A stretch of DNA of 7,651 bases from Bacteroidales bacterium (GTDB lineage: Bacteria; Bacteroidota; Bacteroidia; Bacteroidales; JAOZVK01). Every line of letters begins with the position of its first letter. Position 1 is the first letter of the stretch. The position numbers and the translations under genes are program-made. The notes beneath the pieces are model-generated. The model had not been told where the DNA came from, searched no databases, and saw nothing but the letters and a program-made list of their open reading frames with translations. The DNA is taken from contig JAOZVK010000275.1 in NCBI GenBank assembly GCA_029938185.1, forward strand, positions 1-7,651, read 5' to 3'. This document shows, piece by piece, positions 1 through 5,848 of this stretch.

Positions 1-64
1 TTACTTTAATTCTATGATTAGAACTACTTGAAAAACAAGACTGTCCAACTTCTGAAGGGTAGCC
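1..64 (-). repeat. Dispersed repeat, left-end portion, cut by window start
   Basis: The reverse complement of this stretch matches 921-984 with two mismatches in 64 and no gaps, so it is a reverse-oriented copy of the repeat that also lies at 797-1067 and 7573-7651. The element's outer left end (GGCTACC) is at position 64; the rest of the copy lies outside the window. It contains the CTTG-TTTTT-CAAG hairpin seen in the other copies. Confidence 0.93.
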
Positions 65-66
65 GA

Positions 67-201
67 CCTGTGCAATCAAAAGTTCGATAGGACGAACTAT
101 TGTAAACCCTCAACAATAGTTGCAGGAATAGAGCAAAATAGGTTGTCCCTTGAGGGACTTTATGTTATAAGTTCTCTTAATACCACGATTATCATCGTGG
201 T
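67..201. other. Cluster of short inverted repeats
   Basis: This gene-free stretch holds at least four short perfect inverted repeats. They are AGTTCG/CGAACT (81-86 with 93-98), AACTATTGT/ACAATAGTT (95-103 with 113-121), GTCCC/GGGAC with a TTGA loop (145-158), and ACCACGAT/ATCGTGGT with a TATC loop (182-201). The first two share bases 95-98, so they exclude each other. An outer pairing of CCTG-GCAA (67-75) with TTGCAGG (120-126) is also possible. Some may be terminators of a gene to the left or parts of a structured RNA. The pairings are seen directly; no RNA family was recognised. Confidence 0.45.
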
Positions 202-211
202 TTAACAATAA

Positions 212-258
212 GTAGTTTTACAAAAGTTTTTCGACATTTATTTTTGTACAATTAGCTA
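212..258 (+). promoter_or_regulatory. Promoter-like module, copy 1
   Basis: About 40 of 47 positions match the stretch at 5680-5725 upstream of the SurA-like gene. It contains TATTTTTG at 239-246, a perfect match to the TAnnTTTG -7 box of Bacteroidota promoters. I see no good TTTG -33 box 19-21 bases upstream. No protein gene starts soon after, so if it is active it would transcribe the gene-free stretch to the right. The repetition is direct observation; the promoter role is inference. Confidence 0.4.
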
Positions 259-264
259 TATGGT

Positions 265-460
265 GGTCTTATAAAAATACGAGCAAAAATATCTTATTTA
301 AGTTTTTTATTAGTTCCTAAAATGTTTTTTTATTTCGTTAGTAAGTTTTTTTGCTGAATGGGCATAAGCATTAACATGGAGCAACGCCCTATGTATAAAT
401 GCATTCGTAAGCAAAAACGCCCTGAGGCAAAGACCTTAGTTGTCGTCCTTACCGACTTTT
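265..460 (+). ncRNA. Candidate structured small RNA
   Basis: This is a hypothesis, with no RNA family recognised. Starting about 20 bases after the TAnnTTTG box at 239-246, GGTCTT (265-270) can pair with AAGACC (430-435). Inside that, TTTTTGCT (348-355) pairs with AGCAAAAA (410-417), and AATG (357-360) with CATT (402-405). The region ends with GTCG (442-445) opposite CGAC (453-456), followed by TTTT, a weak terminator-like hairpin. The layout is a closing stem, a long AU-rich internal segment and an apical stem. Short pairings arise easily in AT-rich DNA, so confidence is low. Confidence 0.2.
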
Positions 461-760
461 GATTGTACAGTTTGTATATCTTACAAAAAACAAATCGGAA
501 AGTTATTTTTTAACGATTCATAAGTCATATATCTATTTAATGCTTGCTGTATATTATTGTGATATAATTTATTATATGAATATAAATGATATTTTTTTAA
601 TAAGCTTACTTAATATCCAATATTTACTATTTCTTAATTTGAAATCAATCAAGCTATTGTTATTTTACATATAACACTAAATATTAACAAATAACATATA
701 TTTATATTTTTTTCAATTTAGATTTTTAAATATAATTTTATATTAACTGTTTAATTTTTG
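461..760. other. AT-rich stretch without a recognisable gene
   Basis: The sequence is very AT-rich. The only open frame of any length (459-674, TTG start, 71 codons) encodes a low-complexity run of Ile, Leu, Tyr, Asn and Phe with no recognisable domain, so I do not call it. I see no tRNA, no convincing hairpin and no repeat shared with the rest of the window. Confidence 0.6.
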
Positions 761-768
761 TAATTTTG
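761..768 (+). promoter_or_regulatory. Putative -7 promoter box upstream of the tandem repeats
   Basis: TAATTTTG matches the Bacteroidota -7 consensus TAnnTTTG perfectly and is followed by CACC. The expected -33 box is poor: 736-742 is AT-rich without TTTG. Transcription starting near 774-778 would give guaB a leader of about 375 bases containing both repeat copies at 797-1067. It may be the original guaB promoter, later separated from the gene by the repeats. Confidence 0.4.
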
Positions 769-796
769 CACCGTGTTACTATACTATAAATTTGGA

Positions 797-920
797 GGCT
801 ACCCGGTCAGAAGTTGGACAGTCTTGTTTTTCAAGTAGTTTTAATTATAGAATTAAAGTAAAGATTAGCGAAACTTTGTGTCAAACTTTGTGTAACTTTG
901 CGGCTAAAAAGCGGCTAACT
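797..920 (+). repeat. Dispersed repeat, forward copy 1 (right end missing)
   Basis: This copy begins with GGCTACCC and runs through the CTTG-TTTTT-CAAG hairpin, the ACTTTG units and GCGGCTAACT, where the next copy begins. Compared with 921-1067 it has one extra G near the left end, lacks a 10-base block containing AAAATTTTGC, and lacks the final 14 bases of the right end. It is in direct orientation with the next copy, with no spacer. A frame open across 792-1028 is an artefact of the repeat. Confidence 0.93.
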
Positions 921-1067
921 GGCTACCCGTCAGAAGTTAGACAGTCTTGTTTTTCAAGTAGTTCTAATCATAGAATTAAAGTAAAGATTAGCAAAATTTT
1001 GCGAAACTTTGCGTCAAACTTTGTGTAACTTTGCGGTTAAAAAGCGGCTAACTTAAAACTGATAGCC
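921..1067 (+). repeat. Dispersed repeat, complete forward copy of about 147 bp
   Basis: This is the most complete copy. Its left end GGCTACCCGTCAGAAGTTAG and the reverse complement of its right end (GGCTATC...AGTTAGCC) are imperfect terminal inverted repeats. With the right end of the copy at 7573, 18 of 22 positions agree. Inside are a CTTG/CAAG hairpin (946-958), flanking TTAGA/TCTAA arms, and a run of AACTTTG units spaced 11-12 bases apart (about 1004-1034). There is no coding capacity. The layout suggests a non-autonomous, MITE- or REP-like element. The right end abuts the guaB leader. Confidence 0.92.
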
Positions 1068-1071
1068 AATT

Positions 1072-1105
1072 TTTGTAAGATAATTTAATAGAGTTTTTAT
1101 ATTTA
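1072..1105 (+). promoter_or_regulatory. guaB: Possible proximal guaB promoter
   Basis: TTTG at 1072-1075 is followed 22 bases later by TATATTTA (1098-1105), which matches the TAnnTTTG -7 box at all but the last base. This would give a leader of about 37 bases. The spacing is at the long end of the usual range. The TTTG lies only five bases after the end of the repeat. Whether this or the box at 761 drives guaB cannot be decided from sequence. Confidence 0.35.
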
Positions 1106-1148
1106 AAAATACTTAATTTTAGAATACTAATCCTTAACCCCAAATAAT

Positions 1149-2618
1149 ATGTCATTAATTACAGATAAAATTATTGGTGAAGCTTTTACTTTTGACGATG
1201 TATTACTAATACCTGCATATTCAGAAATTCTACCAAAAGAAACATGTGTTAAGACAAAATTCAGTAGAAATATTGAATTAAATATACCAATAGTATCAGC
1301 AGCAATGGATACTGTAACAGAGTCCGAGTTGGCAATTGCAATAGCAAGAGATGGAGGTATTGGTGTAATACATAAAAATATGAGTATTGAAAATCAAGCT
1401 CATCAAGTAAAAATTGTAAAAAGAGCCGAAAATGGAATGATTATAAATCCAATAACAATTGGTAAGGATAATAAAGTATCAGATGCTTTGGATATAATGA
1501 AAGAATATAAAATAGGAGGGATTCCTGTAGTTGATAATAACAAAAAACTGATAGGAATTGTAACAAATAGAGATCTTCGTTTTGAACAAAATTTGCAAAA
1601 GCCTATATCTAAGGTAATGACAAAAGAAAATATTGTTAAAACAAATCAAAAAACTGATTTAAAAAAAGCAGCTTCAATCTTACAAATAAATAAAATTGAA
1701 AAACTACCTGTTGTAGACGAAAACAATAAACTTATAGGTTTAATTACATATAAAGATATTACAAAAGCCAAGGATAGACCAATGTCATGTAAAGATAAAA
1801 AAGGACGTTTGAGAGTAGCAGCAGCAGTTGGAGTTGGAGGCGATTCAGAAAAACGAGTAGCTGCATTAGTAAAAGAAGATGTTGATGCAATAGTTATTGA
1901 TACTGCGCATGGACATACAAAAACTGTAATAGAAGCATTAAGAAAAACAAAGAAAAAATATCCAACTATCGACATAGTGGTTGGAAATATTGCAACAGCC
2001 GAAGCCGCCATTGATTTGGTTAATGCAGGTGCCGATGCTGTTAAAGTAGGTATTGGCCCTGGTTCGATATGCACAACAAGAATAATTGCAGGAGTTGGAT
2101 TTCCTCAATTATCAGCAATTTATAATATTGCTGATGCTCTAAAAGCTACGGGAATTCCTATTATTGCAGATGGTGGAATTAGATATTCTGGGGACATTGT
2201 AAAAGCTCTTGCAGCTGGAGCTTTCTCTATAATGGCAGGCTCATTGTTTGCAGGAGTTGAAGAATCGCCTGGTGATACAATTATTTATCAAGGTCGTAAA
2301 TTCAAATCATACAGAGGAATGGGATCAATAGAAGCAATGCAACATGGCTCAAAAGACAGATATTTTCAGGGTGATGAAGATGATATATCAAAATTAGTTC
2401 CCGAAGGGATTGTAGCCAGAGTTCCATACAAAGGTACTTTAGAAGAAGTTATATTCCAAATGATTGGAGGATTAAGAGCAGGTATGGGATATTGTGGAGC
2501 AAAAAATATTAAAAAATTAAATAATGCCAGATTTGTAAAAATTACAAATTCGGGAATACTTGAAAGTCACCCGCATGATGTTACTATTACGCGAGAAGCG
2601 CCAAATTATAGTAGGTAA
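1149..2618 (+). CDS. guaB: Inosine-5'-monophosphate dehydrogenase
   Basis: GuaB oxidises IMP to XMP with NAD+, the committed step of guanine nucleotide synthesis, in the cytoplasm. The 489-residue length is normal. The N-terminal barrel segment opens with FTFDDVLLIPAYS (13-25). Two CBS domains follow (about 97-145 and 154-204), the usual nucleotide-sensing pair. The catalytic loop GPGSICTTR (303-311) places the catalytic cysteine at 308. DGGIRYSGD (341-349) binds the phosphate, and the flap carries Arg424 and Tyr427 of the activating dyad in ARVPYKG. Flap residues 422-423 are Val-Ala where many bacterial enzymes have Glu-Gly, a minor variation. The ATG is preceded by CCCCAAATAAT with no Shine-Dalgarno, as usual in Bacteroidota. 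The stop codon overlaps a terminator-like hairpin, so guaB is probably its own transcript. Identification is secure. Confidence 0.98.
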   Translation: MSLITDKIIGEAFTFDDVLLIPAYSEILPKETCVKTKFSRNIELNIPIVSAAMDTVTESELAIAIARDGGIGVIHKNMSIENQAHQVKIVKRAENGMIINPITIGKDNKVSDALDIMKEYKIGGIPVVDNNKKLIGIVTNRDLRFEQNLQKPISKVMTKENIVKTNQKTDLKKAASILQINKIEKLPVVDENNKLIGLITYKDITKAKDRPMSCKDKKGRLRVAAAVGVGGDSEKRVAALVKEDVDAIVIDTAHGHTKTVIEALRKTKKKYPTIDIVVGNIATAEAAIDLVNAGADAVKVGIGPGSICTTRIIAGVGFPQLSAIYNIADALKATGIPIIADGGIRYSGDIVKALAAGAFSIMAGSLFAGVEESPGDTIIYQGRKFKSYRGMGSIEAMQHGSKDRYFQGDEDDISKLVPEGIVARVPYKGTLEEVIFQMIGGLRAGMGYCGAKNIKKLNNARFVKITNSGILESHPHDVTITREAPNYSR

Positions 2619-2650
2619 GGTCTTCGACCTTTTTAATGTTGCTTACGCAC
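2617..2650 (+). terminator. Rho-independent terminator of guaB, with conserved tail
   Basis: AAGGTC (2617-2622) and GACCTT (2626-2631) form a perfect 6-bp stem with a TTC loop, within a run ending in TTTTT (2630-2634). The stem begins in the guaB stop codon. The following tail AATGTTGCTTACGCAC is shared with the hairpin after the next gene (4683-4696) and, more loosely, with those at 5647-5659 and 7196-7206. Confidence 0.75.
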
Positions 2651-2703
2651 ATAATATAATTTCTACTAAATTAGTTATAACGAAAAGTATTAGGTTTTAA
2701 ATT

Positions 2704-4659
2704 ATGAAGAATATTTTACTAATTATCATTACTATTTTTTTAAATATAACATTTTCTTATTCACAAGATATTTTACTAACTGTTAATAATGAAAAATTTA
2801 CAAAAGATGAATTTTTAAGGATTTATAAAAAAAATAATATTTCCAATAATAAAAAATCCATTGATAAGTATTTAAATCTTTATATAAATCTAAAACTCAA
2901 AGTTGCAGAAGCCAAAAGTTTAGGTTTAGATACAACTACTGCTTTCCGAAACGAACTAAGCTATTATAGAAGTAAAGTTTCAATGAATTATATATTTAAA
3001 AAAGAATTATTCGAAAAATTAGTAAAGGAAGCATATGATAGACTTAAAACAGAAATAAGAGTAAAACATATTTTTATAAATGTTGATAAATATGCTTTAC
3101 CACAGGATACTTTACGAGCCTACTACAAAGCACTTAAAATAAGAAGAAGATTGATAAAAAAAGAATCTTTTGCTAAAGTAGCCAAAGAAACTTCGGACGA
3201 CCCAATGGCAAAAACAAATGGTGGAGACCTTTGGTATATTAGCGCATTTGAATCGCCTTATGAATTTGAAAATTACATTTATAATACATATTCTGATAGT
3301 TATTCATATCCAATCAGAACAGATTATGGCTATCATATTATTAAAATTTTTGATAAAAGAAAAGCTTTTGGACGTATTAAAGTATCACATATAATGATTT
3401 CATTGTCCGATAATTCAGATAAAACAAACTCAGTTGCAGAAAAAAGAATAAACGAAATATACGGAAAACTTAGAAAAAACGAAGATTTTGCTAAACTTGC
3501 CGAAAAACATTCTGAAGATAAAGGTACAGCAAAAAATGGAGGTATTTTACCTTGGCTAACAAAAGGGAAAATTGTGAAAGAGTTTGAGTTAAATGCATAC
3601 AAATTAAAAAAAATTGGAAGTATATCAAAACCTTTCAAAACAAAATTTGGATGGCATATTATAAAATTAATAAATAAAAAAGGAATTTTGCCGTTTAATA
3701 AAGTTGAAAAAAGACTGAAAAATGAAGTTGAAAGAAGTCCTCGTTCTGAAAAGCATAAAAAGTATGTGATTGAAAAATTAAAAAAACAATTCAAATATTC
3801 TCAATTTAGTGTAGGATTAGATGAATTTTATTTTATTATAGATAGTACAATTTTTAAAAAAAAATGGATACTCGAAAAATCTAATAATATTAAGGAACCA
3901 ATGTTTAAGCTAAATAATAAAATATATAAGCAAAATGATTTTGCAAAATATTTATTTGAAAATCAAAAAATAGAAAGCAGAATTCCTATTAATACTTATG
4001 TTAATAAAAAATATAGTGAATATGTAAATAGTTTAGTTGTTGATACGGAAGAAAAAATGCTTGAAAATAAAAATATTGAATTTAAATATCTAATGAATGA
4101 ATATTATGATGGAATACTTTTATTTGAACTAACTGATAAACTAATATGGTCTAAGGCACTGAATGACTCCATTGCACAAAAAAAATATTATCGAAAAAAT
4201 AAAGAAAAATATATTGGAAAATGGAAAATTGATGCATCAGTTTTTTCATATACCAAAGAAAAAGAATTTGAAAAAGCAATAAAACTACTAAAAAAAAGAG
4301 ATAGAAAAGATTATTCTGACGAATATATAGTATCAAAAGTTTCTAAATCGGATAACGAAAGTTTTAAATTGGTAGAAAAAAGTATATTTATCGAAAATAA
4401 AGACACATTATTAAACCCTGTTTTTAATAAAATCAAAAAAAAGGAAATAGATAAGTTCAGAAAAATTATTGAATTAAAAGAAAATAAACTAATTGTTTAT
4501 ATGTATAAACTAATTGAGCCAAGTATTTTAGAATTCAATTCAGTTAGAGCAAGGGTAATTGTAGATTATCAAAAACACCTTGAAATCAATTGGATAAAAG
4601 GCTTAAAAAGAAAATATAATGTGCGTATAAACAAATATGTTCTAAAAAAAATGAAATAG
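2704..4659 (+). CDS. Double-parvulin peptidyl-prolyl isomerase (PpiC/SurA type)
   Basis: This is a secreted foldase expected to act on outer-membrane or periplasmic proteins. A signal peptide spans 1-20 (hydrophobic core LLIIITIFLN, probable cut after SYS, before Gln21). A short SurA-N-like motif (LLTVNNEKFTKDEFLRIYKK, 24-43) precedes two parvulin domains: about 118-217 (His122, GYHIIK at 209-214) and about 225-324 (His229, GWHIIK at 316-321). Both keep the histidines typical of active parvulins and the NGG turn. The remaining 320 residues are Lys/Asn/Glu-rich without a domain I can name, but 400-421 (FKLNNKIYKQNDFAKYLF) resembles the N-terminal motif, suggesting a second chaperone-like segment. 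The gene starts 85 bases after guaB's stop, beyond a terminator, so it may have its own promoter; none is clear. Family assignment is firm; substrates are inferred. Confidence 0.9.
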   Translation: MKNILLIIITIFLNITFSYSQDILLTVNNEKFTKDEFLRIYKKNNISNNKKSIDKYLNLYINLKLKVAEAKSLGLDTTTAFRNELSYYRSKVSMNYIFKKELFEKLVKEAYDRLKTEIRVKHIFINVDKYALPQDTLRAYYKALKIRRRLIKKESFAKVAKETSDDPMAKTNGGDLWYISAFESPYEFENYIYNTYSDSYSYPIRTDYGYHIIKIFDKRKAFGRIKVSHIMISLSDNSDKTNSVAEKRINEIYGKLRKNEDFAKLAEKHSEDKGTAKNGGILPWLTKGKIVKEFELNAYKLKKIGSISKPFKTKFGWHIIKLINKKGILPFNKVEKRLKNEVERSPRSEKHKKYVIEKLKKQFKYSQFSVGLDEFYFIIDSTIFKKKWILEKSNNIKEPMFKLNNKIYKQNDFAKYLFENQKIESRIPINTYVNKKYSEYVNSLVVDTEEKMLENKNIEFKYLMNEYYDGILLFELTDKLIWSKALNDSIAQKKYYRKNKEKYIGKWKIDASVFSYTKEKEFEKAIKLLKKRDRKDYSDEYIVSKVSKSDNESFKLVEKSIFIENKDTLLNPVFNKIKKKEIDKFRKIIELKENKLIVYMYKLIEPSILEFNSVRARVIVDYQKHLEINWIKGLKRKYNVRINKYVLKKMK

Positions 4660-4664
4660 ACTTT

Positions 4665-4696
4665 GGCTCTTCGAGCCTTTTTACGTTGCTTACGCC
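4665..4696 (+). terminator. Rho-independent terminator with conserved tail
   Basis: GGCTC (4665-4669) and GAGCC (4673-4677) pair around a TTC loop, followed by TTTTT (4678-4682) and the tail ACGTTGCTTACGCC. It starts five bases after the stop of the double-parvulin gene. It shares the TCTTCGA core and the TTGCTTACGC tail with the terminator after guaB. Confidence 0.75.
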
Positions 4697-4766
4697 TGAA
4701 AATCTTTATAATTATTGATTATCAGTTAATTTAAAAGTTAAAAATATATTAATCAATCATAAACAA

Positions 4767-5630
4767 ATGAAACATAAAACAATATTAATTATACTATTGA
4801 CATTACTCATATTTAATTATTGTAAAGAAAGTAACGAAGAGAATAATAAAAAAGCTGTTGCAAGAGTATTTGATAAATATTTGTATGTTGATGAATTAAA
4901 TCAGGTGATATATAGTGGAATGTCATCAAATGATAGTTCAATAAAATCAAGTAATTACATAGATATGTGGATAAGAAAACAATTATTAACACATAAAGCT
5001 AATTTAAATTTATCAGAAGAACAGATTGATGTTGATAAAAAAGTAGAAGATTACAGAACTTCTCTTTTAATTTATAAATATAAACAAAAATTCATAGAGC
5101 AAAAACTTGACACAAATATTTCTGATGCAGATATAAATACATACTACGAATCTCATTTAGCAAATTTTCCTTTAGGGAATAATATAGTAAAGGCACTATA
5201 TATTAAAATACTAAAAAGTGACCCTGAAATTTATAAAGTAAGAAGACTTTTTAGGTCAAACAAAGATAAAGACATTGAATGGCTAAAAGAATATAGCAAA
5301 CTTTATGCTACAAAATTTGATTATTTTAATAATGATTGGACTTATTTTAATGATTTACTTATTGAATTGCCCACAAAAATACAAAACCAAGTAGTATATT
5401 TGAAAAAAAATAAATACATTCAAACTGAAGATTCATTGTACTATTACCTAATCAACATAAAAGAGCATCGTCTGAAAAGACAAGCTTCGCCTTTGATATT
5501 TGTTAGAAGTAATGTTAAAAGTATATTATTGAATAAACGAAAACTCCAATTATTAACAGAGCTGGAAAATAATATATATCAAAATGCATTAATACATAAA
5601 AATATTGAATTTTATAATGAAAAAAAATAG
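4767..5630 (+). CDS. SurA-N-like probable lipoprotein without a parvulin domain
   Basis: A 287-residue exported protein lying between two PPIase genes. Residues 1-18 are a hydrophobic signal (TILIILLTLLIF) ending at Cys19, followed by KESNEENN. This looks like a lipoprotein signal, but Tyr at -1 and Asn at -2 of the cysteine are unusual for a lipobox, where a small residue is expected. The acidic stretch after the cysteine resembles the surface-export signals of some Bacteroidota lipoproteins. Residues about 31-136 resemble the SurA N-terminal chaperone fold: ARVFDKYLYVDEL, then helices ending in ISDADINTYYESHLANF (118-134). The remainder has no GYHIIK-type motif, so no parvulin domain is present and no isomerase activity is expected. 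By position it is probably a membrane-anchored chaperone partner of its neighbours; this is inference. The start is the first ATG before the signal peptide. Confidence 0.75.
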   Translation: MKHKTILIILLTLLIFNYCKESNEENNKKAVARVFDKYLYVDELNQVIYSGMSSNDSSIKSSNYIDMWIRKQLLTHKANLNLSEEQIDVDKKVEDYRTSLLIYKYKQKFIEQKLDTNISDADINTYYESHLANFPLGNNIVKALYIKILKSDPEIYKVRRLFRSNKDKDIEWLKEYSKLYATKFDYFNNDWTYFNDLLIELPTKIQNQVVYLKKNKYIQTEDSLYYYLINIKEHRLKRQASPLIFVRSNVKSILLNKRKLQLLTELENNIYQNALIHKNIEFYNEKK

Positions 5631-5659
5631 GCTCTTCGAGCCTTTTAATATTGTTTACA
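5629..5659 (+). terminator. Terminator hairpin with degenerate tail
   Basis: AGGCTC (5629-5634) and GAGCCT (5638-5643) pair around TTC, followed by TTTT (5643-5646). The stem overlaps the stop codon of the lipoprotein gene. The tail AATATTGTTTACAC is a diverged form of the TTGCTTACGC tail seen after the two preceding genes. Confidence 0.7.
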
Positions 5660-5679
5660 CATAAATAATCATTAGGTAG

Positions 5680-5725
5680 GTAGTCTTACAAAAGTTTTTG
5701 GTATTTATATTTGTATAATTAGTTA
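5680..5725 (+). promoter_or_regulatory. Promoter-like module, copy 2, upstream of surA
   Basis: This stretch matches 212-258 at about 40 of 47 positions, including TTACAAAAGTTTTT and AATTAG. It contains TATATTTG at 5706-5713, a perfect TAnnTTTG -7 box. No TTTG -33 box sits at the usual distance. Transcription starting near 5720 would give the SurA-like gene a leader of about 130 bases. The match is direct observation; promoter activity is inferred. Confidence 0.45.
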
Positions 5726-5744
5726 AATAATAACAATATACAAG

Positions 5745-5815
5745 AATGTGTAAATCACATTAAATAGGTCAAAGACCTTACATTATATCATAAAGGCTTG
5801 AACAAGCATTTATTT
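5745..5815 (+). promoter_or_regulatory. Three small hairpins in the surA leader
   Basis: The leader holds AATGTG/CACATT (5745-5750 with 5756-5761), AGGTC/GACCT with an AAA loop (5766-5778), and GCTT/AAGC (5796-5799 with 5804-5807) followed by the T-rich ATTTATTTTT. The last resembles a weak terminator and could act as an attenuator. All stems are short, so the role is uncertain. Confidence 0.25.
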
Positions 5816-5848
5816 TTCTAAATACACATTAATTAAAATATTAAACAA

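Noticed and set aside
61..460. tRNA, tmRNA or riboswitch
   Set aside because: No cloverleaf, CCA-like end or recognised aptamer core was seen; only short hairpins that fit no family I know.
459..674. 71-codon open frame with TTG start
   Set aside because: Low-complexity Ile/Leu/Tyr/Asn-rich translation in very AT-rich DNA, a rare start codon and no domain; most likely a chance frame, and it begins in a putative terminator hairpin.
792..1028. 78-codon open frame across the tandem repeats
   Set aside because: It reads through two copies of a non-coding repeat and gives a repeated peptide only for that reason; TTG start and no family resemblance.
797..1067. CRISPR array
   Set aside because: Only two direct copies of a unit over 120 bp with no spacer between them; the short ACTTTG units have no unique spacers of constant length.
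1646..2074. Reverse-strand open frame opposite guaB
   Set aside because: Lies wholly inside the securely identified guaB; a shadow frame. The same applies to reverse frames at 3333-3794, 4151-4336 and 6643-6999.
4665..4696. Transcription factor operator at the TCTTCGA palindromes
   Set aside because: Their position at stop codons and the T-tract that follows fit terminators better than operators.
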